Shown: positions 19,446 to 28,029, counted from the first letter of the stretch. The stretch is DNA of 64,000 nucleotides from Dyadobacter sp. UC 10 (GCF_008369915.1 NZ_VSRN01000001.1:682001-746000), one strand, 5' to 3'. Made by a program: numbers and translations. The notes: a model not told the origin generated them from the sequence alone.

Positions 19446-20546
19446 TTACTTATCCTGGCAACCCTTTCCTTCGACAATAATCCGCCCATCTATTACTTCA
19501 TATTTCGCTCCGACTGCATTGCAGACGAGGTCAAGTTTTTCATAGAGGGACAAATCGGTCAGCGTGGCGGTTACCGGGCAATCTTTCATAATATTCTCAT
19601 CGAAAATGATCTCTATACCATAGGCTTTTTGCAGGGTTTTAAAAATTTCAGAAACAGGAAAGTCTTCGAATTTGAAATCCGGGGATATATGCTCCGAGGT
19701 AATAGGAACGGGATTAGGAACAAGTGTTTTAGTCATTTTCGCGGTTTCACGCGCCACAACAATACGCTGATTGGGTTCGATCACCACCCCGGAGAGCTCG
19801 TTGCCGGCCGGGAGATTTTGTATTTGCGCAGATTCAGCAGTAAATACGGCCACCCGCCCGGTCTTGACCTCCACGGAAACATCTTTTTCATCCGAAAAAG
19901 ACCTTACGTGAAAACTGGTACCGAGCACTTTCGTGACAATTTCATCGGCATACACATAAAAGGGACGGTTGGCCTGCCTGGTAATATCAAAAAATGCACT
20001 GCCCGAAAGGATCACTTCTCTCTTACCTGCGGCAAATTGATCCGGAAAACTGAGCTTACTTCCGGGATCAAGCAGTACGGAGCTGCTGTCGGGTAACTGA
20101 ATGCGCATTACCTTGTCCGTCACATTCTGCACTTCTCTCAGTTCTGTTTCGGCTGCTGAGACGAGCTGCTCGTAACGCACCGGTCTTTTATCGTATTTAT
20201 TAAATAACCAGGCGATTCCCATCACTAAAATAACCGAGCAGGCGGCCAACAGCCAGCGTGACCCTGAGAACACAGCGCCGGTAGCTGCCTTATCCAGCCG
20301 CTCATCAAACTGGTCCATGATCCTCGAAACTGCCCTCTCCTTTTCGAGGGGCGGAAGCTTTACGGAACCCGGCCCTAATGCCAGGACGAGTTCGCGGGCT
20401 TGAAAAACCGTTTCGGCTTTTGTGGGATTTTCGCGGAGCCAGGTTTCCCATTTGGTCTGATCTTCCCGTGTGGGCCGCAGTACCCAGTTACGGAATGCAT
20501 CGTCCCAAACGAAATCTTCAACCGAGAAAGACAGGTAACTATCCAT
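19446..20546 (-). CDS. FecR-family anti-sigma factor (PUL 2)
   Basis: 366-residue inner-membrane regulator. The N-terminal cytoplasmic part (about 1-95) would hold the ECF sigma factor; one membrane segment follows (about 97-115, WLLAACSVILVMGIAWLF); the periplasmic FecR domain (about 130-235, MRIQLPDSSSVLLDPGSKLSFP) and a C-terminal DUF4974/STN-contacting domain (about 280-360, FPVSEIFKTLQKAYGIEIIFDE) complete it. It lies 74 bases downstream of the sigma-factor gene and upstream of the STN-type SusC, the standard order for a trans-envelope relay in Bacteroidota. Confidence 0.93.
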   Translation of the reverse strand: MDSYLSFSVEDFVWDDAFRNWVLRPTREDQTKWETWLRENPTKAETVFQARELVLALGPGSVKLPPLEKERAVSRIMDQFDERLDKAATGAVFSGSRWLLAACSVILVMGIAWLFNKYDKRPVRYEQLVSAAETELREVQNVTDKVMRIQLPDSSSVLLDPGSKLSFPDQFAAGKREVILSGSAFFDITRQANRPFYVYADEIVTKVLGTSFHVRSFSDEKDVSVEVKTGRVAVFTAESAQIQNLPAGNELSGVVIEPNQRIVVARETAKMTKTLVPNPVPITSEHISPDFKFEDFPVSEIFKTLQKAYGIEIIFDENIMKDCPVTATLTDLSLYEKLDLVCNAVGAKYEVIDGRIIVEGKGCQDK

Positions 20547-20620
20547 GTTTCATGCGTATCTTTTCAAATACCATTAGACATTACCCGGAATCCGATACTG
20601 TATTATTCGGACTTTTTTTA

Positions 20621-21244
20621 TTAAAAAATTATTTTGTCTGAAAACAGACCGGGCAGGATGAGGGAAATAATCGGCTTCCACTGGGTTTTGAGCCATTTGA
20701 AAGCGGTCTGAAGCAAATTGGATACGGACTGGGGGCGGATTTCCATCATATAAGCGATTTCATCCCTTTCCAGATTCTCGAAAAAGCGCAGGTACACGAC
20801 TTCTTTTTGTCTTTTGGGCAACCCGTTCATCAGCGAAGCCATCTGATCGCCGATACTTCTGGTATACTCGGATTGGATCAGGCAATCCTCTGCACTAAAC
20901 TCGACGTCGAAATCGGCCGACTCCATCACCGGATCGCCGGACAAAAGCCAGCGCTGACGGTTTCCGAGCCTGTTCAGCCGCCTGCGAAGGGATGCGAGCA
21001 GATAGGCTTTGGGGGGAATATCCTGATTTAAAACATGCCTTTTTTCGAGTATTTCAAGAAATACATCCTGGATCGCATCTTTCACCAGCTCCGTATCCTT
21101 GTTGAACTTATGACCATATTGAAACATCAGGTCGTAGGTTGTTTCGAGCAGTTGTTGAAAGGAACTCCTGTCTCCCGCCAGCGCCAGGTACCAGAGGTGC
21201 GCGACCTCATCTTCCTCGATGGCGTTAAGGGAAAAAGTTTTCAT
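20621..21244 (-). CDS. ECF-type RNA polymerase sigma factor (PUL 2)
   Basis: 207-residue sigma-70 family protein lacking regions 1 and 3. Region 2 (about 20-90) contains YDLMFQYGHKFNKDTELVKDAIQDVFLEI; region 4 (about 130-185) contains MNGLPKRQKEVVYLRFFENLERDEIAYMM and a helix for -35 recognition. This is the FecI-like group of Bacteroidota, kept inactive by the neighbouring FecR-type protein and expected to drive the SusC/SusD genes downstream. The last residues are hydrophobic (PIISLILPGLF), common in this group. Confidence 0.93.
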   Translation of the reverse strand: MKTFSLNAIEEDEVAHLWYLALAGDRSSFQQLLETTYDLMFQYGHKFNKDTELVKDAIQDVFLEILEKRHVLNQDIPPKAYLLASLRRRLNRLGNRQRWLLSGDPVMESADFDVEFSAEDCLIQSEYTRSIGDQMASLMNGLPKRQKEVVYLRFFENLERDEIAYMMEIRPQSVSNLLQTAFKWLKTQWKPIISLILPGLFSDKIIF

Positions 21245-21331
21245 TTCAGGATCGTAGTGTCTTCCTGTTCAAAGACAAAAAACCCTGAAATGTACCCTTA
21301 TTTTCTTCCTGCTTTTCGATTGAGAATACAT

Positions 21332-21368
21332 AAAATGGCCTGCCGCATTGATTACACGCGGCAGGCCA
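21332..21368 (-). terminator. Intrinsic terminator of the isomerase-like gene
   Basis: An 11-bp perfect stem: TGGCCTGCCGC (21336-21346) with GCGGCAGGCCA (21358-21368). On the minus strand it is followed by TTTTATG. It lies 20 bases after the stop at 21388. Confidence 0.85.
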
Positions 21369-21387
21369 TACGGAAGTTTCGGGTTTG

Positions 21388-22362
21388 TCAGGCGGTGAAA
21401 GTAAATGCTTTTCTCAGCAGTTCCAGACTTTTTGGAACAGATGTTTTGGGGTCTTCCTTCCCTTCCATTTCGAGCGAAACAAAACCTTTATAATTCGCTT
21501 TTTCGAAAATTTTCCCGATCCTGGTATAATCCATTTCCTTATCATAAAATGTACCGCCGCCGAAATAGGTTTTAGCCTGTACGATCGTGGCGTAGGGAGC
21601 TAGCTTTTCCAGGCCTGCATAAGGCTCACCGACAAAATTGCCCGTGTCCACATTCAGTCCCATAGAAGGCGAGCTTTTCAAGGCATTATACATTCTCAGC
21701 AGGTAGTCGATATTGGATGATAATCCCCAGTGATTTTCCAGTGCAAGTACAATACCTTCTTTTTCAGCATATTGAAGACACTCCCCCATTCCGTCAATCG
21801 TCCATTTGATACCGTCCTCATCCGTATATCCTTCAATCGGTGGTTCTACGCCGTGGGTATAATAGTCTGTCTGTCTCTTATTTTTGACCGTCCCCCAGGA
21901 GCCGGTATTCATCCGCACGCAGGGAATACCCATTTGCGACGCCATATTGATGCATTTGTAGGTATGCTCAATATCCGCCTTGCGTTTGGCGACATCTGGC
22001 TGCAAAAAGTTCTGGTGAATTGAGAGTAGCGGCAGCGCCATGCCGTTGTCAAAGGCAATGCGCTTCAATTTATTCTGATAGACGACCGTATCTTCTTCCA
22101 TGGACCGGTGCAGGATCTCCACCCCGTCAAACCCAAGGCGGGCTGCGTCTTCGATCACGTTTTTAATTGGATACTTCGGACCTGACAGTGGCCAGTAGGA
22201 ATAGGTCGAAACGGCAATCGGCAGGCGTCGCGTTACTGCAGGCTTTACTGCGGCAGTTACTTCTGCCAGCGATCCGGTAAGCAGCGCGGAACCGAGCACA
22301 GCCGATTTTTTCAGCCAGTCCCGTCTTGAACCCGCACTTTCTGATGCGTCAAAATCTTTCAT
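21388..22362 (-). CDS. Sugar phosphate isomerase/epimerase-like TIM-barrel protein with Tat-type leader
   Basis: 324 residues from the chosen start MKDFDASESAGSRRDWLKK; 16 extra codons upstream lack signal character. SRRDWLKKSAVLGSALLTGSL looks like a twin-arginine (Tat) leader, so the protein is probably exported folded. The mature part is an AP-endonuclease-2/xylose-isomerase-like barrel with GFDGVEILHR, GIVLALENHWG, MGLNVDTGNFVG and GFVSLEMEG, which would supply Glu, Asp and His metal ligands. Such exported barrels are frequent near PULs of Cytophagales; the substrate is unknown. Confidence 0.85.
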   Translation of the reverse strand: MKDFDASESAGSRRDWLKKSAVLGSALLTGSLAEVTAAVKPAVTRRLPIAVSTYSYWPLSGPKYPIKNVIEDAARLGFDGVEILHRSMEEDTVVYQNKLKRIAFDNGMALPLLSIHQNFLQPDVAKRKADIEHTYKCINMASQMGIPCVRMNTGSWGTVKNKRQTDYYTHGVEPPIEGYTDEDGIKWTIDGMGECLQYAEKEGIVLALENHWGLSSNIDYLLRMYNALKSSPSMGLNVDTGNFVGEPYAGLEKLAPYATIVQAKTYFGGGTFYDKEMDYTRIGKIFEKANYKGFVSLEMEGKEDPKTSVPKSLELLRKAFTFTA

Positions 22363-22509
22363 AGTAGATGGTAAAAGGTTAGTAAATGGAATAGCCCTGC
22401 GTATGGGCATGTATGGAAATCAGCTTAATATACAAAGCAAATTTTCAAAGACACTACCCCGTGCTAAGCTTGCCTTTTTTTTACAAAAACCCCTTCACCA
22501 AATCCCATT

Positions 22510-23112
22510 TCATTTAATAAGCCCTTCTGCGAAAGCCTGCCACTGGATTTTGGAAAAAATTTCCTTCCCGAAAAATCCTGTGACAGCATTCCGGATCTTA
22601 TCGATGAAATTTTCCGCTTCCTCATTTTCTTCCAGATTGCGGTCGTAAATGCCGGCTGTAACCGTTTGGAATTCTCTTGTAATCGTGAATGTGCTGGTCG
22701 ATTTTTCAGAGTAAAAATGCGCCGGAGCCTGTTCATCGGAGGTAGGCGCAGCCACCGGCCGCACACGGATAGCGAGGCTTTGCACATCCTGCGTTTCAAA
22801 ATTTTTAACCTGCTCTATCCTTACCCAGTCGAATCCTTCCGCGGCCCTGGTGCCGGGGCCGGGTACATCAATCCGGATCAGCAAGCCTTTTTCCGCCATT
22901 TGCGTCACAGGGTTTCCGGCTGCGTCCATTAATGCAAAATTTCCGGCGCCTCCCAGGTTGCCCCAGCTGTTCACGTCCAGCAGCCTTTCCTTTGCAACGC
23001 GGTAAAGCGCGGCGGCTTGTTCGGCCGAAACGAAATCCCTTTTGCTTTCTGCATTGACGACAGCTCCTTCCTCATTTTCGGGAACCGCGCCGGTGTAGTT
23101 TTTCTCGTCCAT
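22510..23112 (-). CDS. Conserved hypothetical protein, function unknown
   Basis: 200 residues from start MDEKNYTGAVPENEEGAV; the frame is open a further 29 codons but that stretch overlaps the promoter region of the divergent dehydrogenase. No signal peptide or membrane segment. Visible are an acidic N-terminus, an Ala-rich helical part (SAEQAAALYRVAKERLLDVNSWGNLG), a beta-rich middle (LLIRIDVPGPGTRAAEGFDWVRIEQV) and an amphipathic C-terminal helix rich in Phe and Trp. I do not recognise a domain. Confidence 0.65.
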   Translation of the reverse strand: MDEKNYTGAVPENEEGAVVNAESKRDFVSAEQAAALYRVAKERLLDVNSWGNLGGAGNFALMDAAGNPVTQMAEKGLLIRIDVPGPGTRAAEGFDWVRIEQVKNFETQDVQSLAIRVRPVAAPTSDEQAPAHFYSEKSTSTFTITREFQTVTAGIYDRNLEENEEAENFIDKIRNAVTGFFGKEIFSKIQWQAFAEGLIK

Positions 23113-23227
23113 TATTTCCGTTCTTTTATTGTAGAGTTGGCCGGACACAAAAAGAAATATGCCAGCGCCAGGTGGCACGGTTTTTAACTCTACACGCATT
23201 CTAAATCAACAAACAACACGGAAGATC

Positions 23228-24031
23228 ATGGAAAATACAGGAAAATATGCCCTGATAACGGGCGCGACAAGTGGGATCGGATTGGAATTGGCCAAACTGT
23301 TTGCAAAAGACGGGTATAACCTCGTGATCACGGCAAGGGATGAAACCGAGTTGCATGAAACCGCCGGGTTGCTGGAACAGAATGGCATTTCGGTCGTCAC
23401 GATCGCGAAAGATCTGTTTGACCGTGAGCAGGCATTTTCACTATACGCCGAAGTGAAGCAGCGCGACATTGAAATTGACGTGCTGGTCAACAATGCAGGA
23501 CAGGGAGTTTACGGAAAGTTTGATCAGACTGATATCGATCGCGAATTACAGATCATCGACCTCAACATCAGCTCACTGGTCATCCTGACCAAATGCTTCC
23601 TGACAGACATGGTAGCCAGAAACTCTGGCAAAATTTTAAACCTGGCATCCATCGCAAGCAAGGTACCCGGCCCGTGGCAGGCTGTTTACCATGGTACCAA
23701 AGCATTCGTCCTATCCTTTTCGGAGGCCGTCAGGGAAGAAGTGAAAGATACCGGGATTACCGTGACCGCATTGATGCCCGGCGTAACCGATACTGACTTT
23801 TTCAATAAGGCAGATATGCAGGACAGCAAGGCCGTGCAGGACGAAAGCGCCAAAGCTGACCCGGCCGACGTGGCTCTGGATGGTTATAAGGCTTTAATGG
23901 CCGGCGACGATAAAGTTATTTCGGGGTTGAAAAACAAACTGCAAATGGCCATGTCGGCTGTGACGCCCGACAGTATTGCTGCGAAGCAAATGAACGAGCA
24001 GCAAAAGCCAGTCGATAAAGACGATATTTAA
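23228..24031 (+). CDS. Short-chain dehydrogenase/reductase (SDR)
   Basis: 267-residue classical SDR. The nucleotide-binding TGATSGIG (residues 11-18), NNAG (about 85-88), the catalytic Ser in NLASIASKVP and the Y-x-x-x-K motif in YHGTK are all present. Start chosen at MENTGKYALITG. It resembles the DltE/YqjQ-like group of general oxidoreductases; the substrate is unknown. The last 60 residues are helical and charged, longer than in minimal SDRs. It is divergent from the unknown gene upstream and has its own terminator. Confidence 0.92.
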   Translation: MENTGKYALITGATSGIGLELAKLFAKDGYNLVITARDETELHETAGLLEQNGISVVTIAKDLFDREQAFSLYAEVKQRDIEIDVLVNNAGQGVYGKFDQTDIDRELQIIDLNISSLVILTKCFLTDMVARNSGKILNLASIASKVPGPWQAVYHGTKAFVLSFSEAVREEVKDTGITVTALMPGVTDTDFFNKADMQDSKAVQDESAKADPADVALDGYKALMAGDDKVISGLKNKLQMAMSAVTPDSIAAKQMNEQQKPVDKDDI

Positions 24032-24044
24032 CAAAATGAAAAGC

Positions 24045-24076
24045 GAGGCCGGTTCAGAAGATCGGCCTCATTTTTT
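24045..24076 (+). terminator. Intrinsic terminator after the SDR gene
   Basis: GAGGCCG (24045-24051) pairs with CGGCCTC (24063-24069), followed by ATTTTTT (24070-24076). It lies 13 bases after the SDR stop. Confidence 0.88.
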
Positions 24077-24233
24077 GTTCGTGCTTTATCAGCAAAACAG
24101 GTGTGTGTGTATTACGCAACTGCCGCGTATCTGACACATTTTCTAAGAAAAAATCACCATAAGATCCTTAGTTAAAATCAGTTAAATTTTCATCATTGAT
24201 AATTAAGTCGACTACCTTCCCGAAAAGACAGAT

Positions 24234-24554
24234 ATGCGACGACTGAATATCCTATTGATTTTGTATAAACAACTATGGCCTATAACCACAGCCACCTCCC
24301 TGCTTATGTGGGTACTGGCTGGTTACCCATCCCTCTCATCAGATAAGTTCGCTGCTTTCGTTGTGACCTTTATGTGGCTTCGGAGTTTCTGCCAATTGCT
24401 GATCTGGTATCTTTTTCGGTCATTCAATCCAAAAGGCTTTGTCTTTTACCATCATTTTGGATTATCGGAGATTCAGCTTGCGTTTGCGGTATACCTGCTA
24501 GATCTTTTAACTTTTGCACTATGGATCCTTTTAACAAGTCTGATCGCGATGTGA
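24234..24554 (+). CDS. Small membrane protein partnered with an ABC ATPase
   Basis: 106 residues with three likely membrane segments (about 12-30, 40-60 and 80-104). No known domain is recognised. Its end overlaps the start of the ABC ATPase gene by 34 bases, which indicates translational coupling and suggests the membrane part of a very small ABC system. Such a short protein cannot by itself be a usual permease; it may form oligomers or need another subunit. Since the ATPase gene is frameshifted, the system may be inactive here. Confidence 0.6.
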   Translation: MRRLNILLILYKQLWPITTATSLLMWVLAGYPSLSSDKFAAFVVTFMWLRSFCQLLIWYLFRSFNPKGFVFYHHFGLSEIQLAFAVYLLDLLTFALWILLTSLIAM

Positions 24555-25206
24555 CGATTTTGGAAGTTGATAGTATTTTGCTCGAGTACAAGCATCGTAA
24601 AATTCTTCAAAATATTTATTTGCGAGTCCAAAAGGGAGAAATTATCGGTCTCCTGGGCAGAAACGGAAGTGGCAAATCGAGTTTGCTAGAAGTGATATAT
24701 GGCATTCGAGCCGCACAAAATTGCTCCGTCAGAGTAGATAATAACTTCATAAGCAACGCTACCGCCACAAGGATTTGATGGCCTATTTGCCGCAGAAACC
24801 GTTTGTTCCCGGCCATTTAGAAGTCAAGAAAGCATTCATGCTTTATAAATCTCAGATCTGCGAAGCGCTCAACTATTTTCCTGAGGTTGAGCAATTGCTG
24901 TCTCTTCGTTTTGACCAGTTATCTGGTGGTCAGCAGCGTTTGATCGAAACTATAATGGTTATTTCATCTCCTTCATCATTTATTATTTTGGATGAGCCTT
25001 TTTCAAATGTTATGCCCCTCCATATTGAAACAGTCAAAGCTTGGCTTTCGGTACTAAAAAGGAGTAAAGGTATTCTGGTAACAGATCACTATTATCGAGA
25101 TGTACTAACCATTAGCGATTATATTTATTTACTAAACATGGACGGGCGAACCATTAAATTAACAGAGCCAATCAAGCAATTGAAAGACTTTGGTTATACA
25201 AATTAG
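24521..25206 (+). pseudogene. ABC transporter ATP-binding protein, single frameshift
   Basis: The first part reads MDPFNKSDRDVTILEVDSIL with Walker A GRNGSGKSS and stops at 24776-24778. The rest continues in the next frame from about 24745, with the Q-loop region MAYLPQKPF, signature LSGGQQR, Walker B FIILDEP and switch His in VTDH. Adding one A within ATAAGC near 24751 would give a continuous FIKQRYRHKDLMAYLPQ. The joined protein would be about 228 residues, a complete small nucleotide-binding domain. Every catalytic motif is intact apart from the frameshift, so the break is recent, a sequencing error, or a recoding site. An internal TTG at 24775 could start a fragment lacking Walker A. Confidence 0.8.
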
Positions 25207-25234
25207 GATTTGCCGAAACCATGCCATAAAGTTT

Positions 25235-25810
25235 TCATCTGGTTTGTGAGTCATGCATGGTTAAAGTTTTGCGACAGCAGCTACCCGTTTTGCCCTTGCT
25301 TCGTAGCCAGGGTTTTAGCAGTTTCGTGATATTCGGCATGACGATCCAGGTTAATATCCCCACCATGCAGGTAGCGATTATCAATGCCAGTAGTACGGGG
25401 GTAGATCTTTTATCAAGAGCCCGACGGTGAATTGCAGAAATAAACTCATGGGAAAAACGCCGCACAAAGTCGCAACTGCCATTTTCCAGCGCCGCGGTGG
25501 AACAGGTGCCCGGAACCATGCTTCCAGACCGGTAAGCTGCCGGTAATTCAGCGATTCAGTCAATGTAGACGCGAAAGCTTCCCAATCACTGAAAAGTTGT
25601 GAATTGTAAAATGCGTCGCGTTCGGCCTCATCTTAAAGGTTCGGAGAATACCAATTTCCCGGCTGTCGTCGCGCGGCAGCGTCGTAATCATTCCTGCACC
25701 TTCACGCCCCTGTGCAAAAAAGATTCTCCCAGAAACCGGCGAAGTGCCTCTTTGAATTCCTCTTGTTTTCCCGGAAGAACTCTCCGCGCAATGGCGACGT
25801 GTACAGGCAT
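25235..25810 (-). pseudogene. Antibiotic biosynthesis monooxygenase-type membrane protein, degraded
   Basis: Reading the minus strand in three frames rebuilds one protein. It starts MPVHVAIARRVLPGKQEEF (ABM fold) up to GVKVQE and a stop; the next frame gives MITTLPRDDSREIGILRTF; a further shift gives EAERDAFYNSQLFSDWEAF and continues through WFRAPVPPRRWKMAVATLCG; the last shift, near 25400, leads to LLALIIATCMVGILTWIVMP. At least three frameshifts are needed, so this is a true pseudogene unless the assembly is poor here. The family joins a dimeric alpha/beta-barrel ABM domain to two C-terminal membrane helices; its function is poorly known. Confidence 0.78.
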
Positions 25811-25955
25811 CGTATCTTGCTTTTCTGTCAGATTGAGTTTAGAACCACAATATAACAAGGCAGAATATTCTTCTTCCAAAAATTAGTTTATTGGGCCGAC
25901 ACTGCTTTAACTTTAAAAATCTGCACAAAACAAGCAGATTTAACACTCCGAATTT

Positions 25956-27464
25956 ATGACGAAAGCGAATGCTCTACTATGTGGTTTCATCGTTCTAAAA
26001 TTTGCACTTCAATATTTATTGATCATCCCTGAATACGATCTGCATCGCGATGAATACCTGCATCTGGATCAGGCAAATCATCTCGCCTGGGGTTATCTTT
26101 CGGTCCCACCAGTCACTTCCTGGATCGCTACCCTGATCAAGTGGCTTGGAAATGGCGTTTTCTGGGTACGTTTCTTTCCCGCGCTATGCGGTGTATTGAC
26201 CATGCTGGTGGTTTGGAAAACAGTCGAGACCTTAAAAGGCAGTTTATACGCCTGCGCCCTCGCCGCTACCTGTACATTATTTTCTGCTCTGATGCGATTG
26301 AATCAGCTTTTCCAGCCAAATTCAGTCGACGTGCTGTGTTGGACAACGCTCTATTTCATTCTGATCAAATACATTCAGTCGGGAAAATCGAAGTGGCTGT
26401 ACCTGTTCGCGGTCATTTTTGCTTTTGGATTTTTAAATAAATACAATGTTGCTTTCCTGATTGTAGGGTTACTTCCTTCCATTTTACTAACCAAACACCG
26501 CCAGCTTTTAGTTACCCGTCCATTCCTCGTTGCCGTGTTAATTGGTTTGATATTGATCTCGCCGAATCTGCTCTGGCAATACCAAAACGACTTCCCCGTA
26601 TTTCACCATATGAAAGAACTGGCCGAAACGCAACTTGTCAATATGAGCCGGGCCGACTTTTTCAAAGAGCAATTTTTATACTTCGTCGGCGCTATGATCG
26701 TGCTAATTCCGGGATGGTACGCATTGCTGGTCTACAAACCATTTGAGGCATATCGTCTCTTCTTTTTTTCGATCGTCTTTACGTTGTCGGTGTTCGTTTT
26801 TCTGAGGGCGAAAGGATACTACGCGATCGGTATTTATCCGGTCTATATTGCATTTGGGGCTGTTTTTGTTTCAGTTAAATTAAAACCGGTTTGGCTGCGT
26901 GCTGCATTTATCATTATCCCGGTGACGATCTTTATTCCCGTCGCAATGGTAGCCTTTCCCAATCAAACTCCCGAGCAGATCGTCAAAAATGCAAAGCGTT
27001 TCAAAAATGCCGGATTACTGCGTTGGGAGGACGGGAAAGACCACGAAATTCCGCAGGATTTTGCAGATATGATTGGCTGGAAAGAGCTGGCCGAAAAGGT
27101 CGACGCCGCCTACGCCAGCTCGCCCGATCCCGGCAATACACTGGTTCTCTGTGATAATTACGGACAGGCAGGCGCCATTAATTACTATACGAAAAAAGGA
27201 ATCGACGCGGTGACTTTCAATGCAGATTATGTAAACTGGTTTGACCTCAGTAAGAGATATAAGCACGTGGTCAGGGTCAAAAATGCGTGGGAAAGGGAGG
27301 CGGAGATAGAAGAAACGTCGCCTCTTTTCACACAAGCGATTATCACGGACTCTATTACCAACCGGTATGCAAGAGAACGCGGCGCCACAATCTTTTTGTT
27401 TCTGGATGCCAAAGTCGATATCAACGGCAGGCTGGCAAAAGAAATCGAAGAAAGTCGCTGGTAA
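25956..27464 (+). CDS. Family 39 glycosyltransferase-like integral membrane protein
   Basis: 502 residues with about ten membrane segments in the first 330 residues and a soluble C-terminal domain (about 335-502). The first loop after TM1 carries YDLHRDEYLHLDQANHLAWG, with the acidic Asp-Glu pair that serves as catalytic base in GT39/ArnT-type enzymes. These transfer a sugar from a polyprenyl-phosphate donor to protein or lipid on the periplasmic side. Acceptor and sugar are unknown. The gene stands alone, downstream of the pseudogene patch and upstream of REP-like hairpins. Confidence 0.85.
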   Translation: MTKANALLCGFIVLKFALQYLLIIPEYDLHRDEYLHLDQANHLAWGYLSVPPVTSWIATLIKWLGNGVFWVRFFPALCGVLTMLVVWKTVETLKGSLYACALAATCTLFSALMRLNQLFQPNSVDVLCWTTLYFILIKYIQSGKSKWLYLFAVIFAFGFLNKYNVAFLIVGLLPSILLTKHRQLLVTRPFLVAVLIGLILISPNLLWQYQNDFPVFHHMKELAETQLVNMSRADFFKEQFLYFVGAMIVLIPGWYALLVYKPFEAYRLFFFSIVFTLSVFVFLRAKGYYAIGIYPVYIAFGAVFVSVKLKPVWLRAAFIIIPVTIFIPVAMVAFPNQTPEQIVKNAKRFKNAGLLRWEDGKDHEIPQDFADMIGWKELAEKVDAAYASSPDPGNTLVLCDNYGQAGAINYYTKKGIDAVTFNADYVNWFDLSKRYKHVVRVKNAWEREAEIEETSPLFTQAIITDSITNRYARERGATIFLFLDAKVDINGRLAKEIEESRW

Positions 27465-27477
27465 AAAAAGCAAAGTC

Positions 27478-27566
27478 ATCGCGCTTCAGCGCGAATGAAA
27501 TCCCTCAATTGCCCCGGGCTTCAGCCCGAAATAAAATCCCTCAATTGCCCCGGGCTTCAGCCCGGG
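27478..27566. repeat. Three REP-like hairpins with TTCA loops, including a 31-bp direct repeat
   Basis: Between convergent genes lie three hairpins: CGCGCTTCAGCGCG (27480-27493), CCGGGCTTCAGCCCG (27514-27528) and CCCCGGGCTTCAGCCCGGGG (27548-27567). The second and third are parts of a 31-bp direct repeat at 27498-27528 and 27534-27564. The loop TTCA is constant while the stem bases change in pairs. This looks like a REP family; it may also act as a bidirectional terminator or 3'-end stabiliser for both flanking genes. Confidence 0.8.
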
Positions 27567-27576
27567 GATTCAAAGA

Positions 27577-27732
27577 TTATTTGAAATTGTTTCTTTTTGT
27601 TAAAAGGGAAAGTGGCCAGAATGCGGCGGTTACAATCGCCCGGGTCCAATCCGGCTTTTCCGGATTAGCTCTCACAGCTTTTACACAATACCAGATCAAC
27701 AAAATGCCTGCTAGAATCAGCGCCACTGCCAT
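27577..27732 (-). CDS. Small membrane protein of 51 residues, function unknown
   Basis: An ATG at 27732, preceded by an in-frame TGA, opens a 51-residue frame ending in TAA at 27577. It starts MAVALILAGILLIWYCVKAV, a clear membrane helix, then RANPEKPDWTRAIVTAAFWP with a second short hydrophobic stretch and a basic end (KRNNFK). Composition (Trp in both segments, positive C-terminus) looks like real protein. It is convergent with the GT39 gene, with the REP-like hairpins in between. No family recognised. Confidence 0.55.
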   Translation of the reverse strand: MAVALILAGILLIWYCVKAVRANPEKPDWTRAIVTAAFWPLSLLTKRNNFK

Positions 27733-27798
27733 GGGATTTCATTTTAAGATTTTTGGAAAGATATTTGTATACAAAGCGTACCACTAATATAACAAATC

Positions 27799-28029
27799 GT
27801 GCCACAACGACAGCTCACCGGCCTCCAAAAGCGAGCCTCCAAATACATCGACAAAGCGATCAGCTATAAAGTCCGCCCGGGCGAGGTCATAGAAGGCTAC
27901 TTCTCAGGCTTCGATGAAAAAAACATCGACCGCGCTGTAATACAGATGTCTAATGCTGCGGATACAACAACGCTGCCGCTGATGACGGTTGTGAATTATT
28001 TTGAGGGGGTTGAGGATGAGGAGGTTTGA
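27799..28029 (+). CDS. Small conserved-looking hypothetical protein (GTG start)
   Basis: 76 residues from GTG at 27799, the first start after an in-frame TAA at 27790. The sequence is charged and shows no membrane segment: TGLQKRASKYIDKAISYKV, then GEVIEGYFSGFDEKNIDRAV and an acidic tail. Codon use looks normal. No domain recognised; a small cytosolic protein. Confidence 0.5.
   Translation: MPQRQLTGLQKRASKYIDKAISYKVRPGEVIEGYFSGFDEKNIDRAVIQMSNAADTTTLPLMTVVNYFEGVEDEEV

Noticed and set aside
24101-24110. GTGTGTGTGT tract as a phase-variation repeat
   Set aside because: Only five units, 120 bases from the next start and not within a promoter that can be recognised.
27498-27564. Two-copy 31-bp direct repeat as a CRISPR array
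   Set aside because: Only two copies, a 5-base gap instead of a spacer, internal hairpins and no cas genes nearby; REP-like elements explain it.
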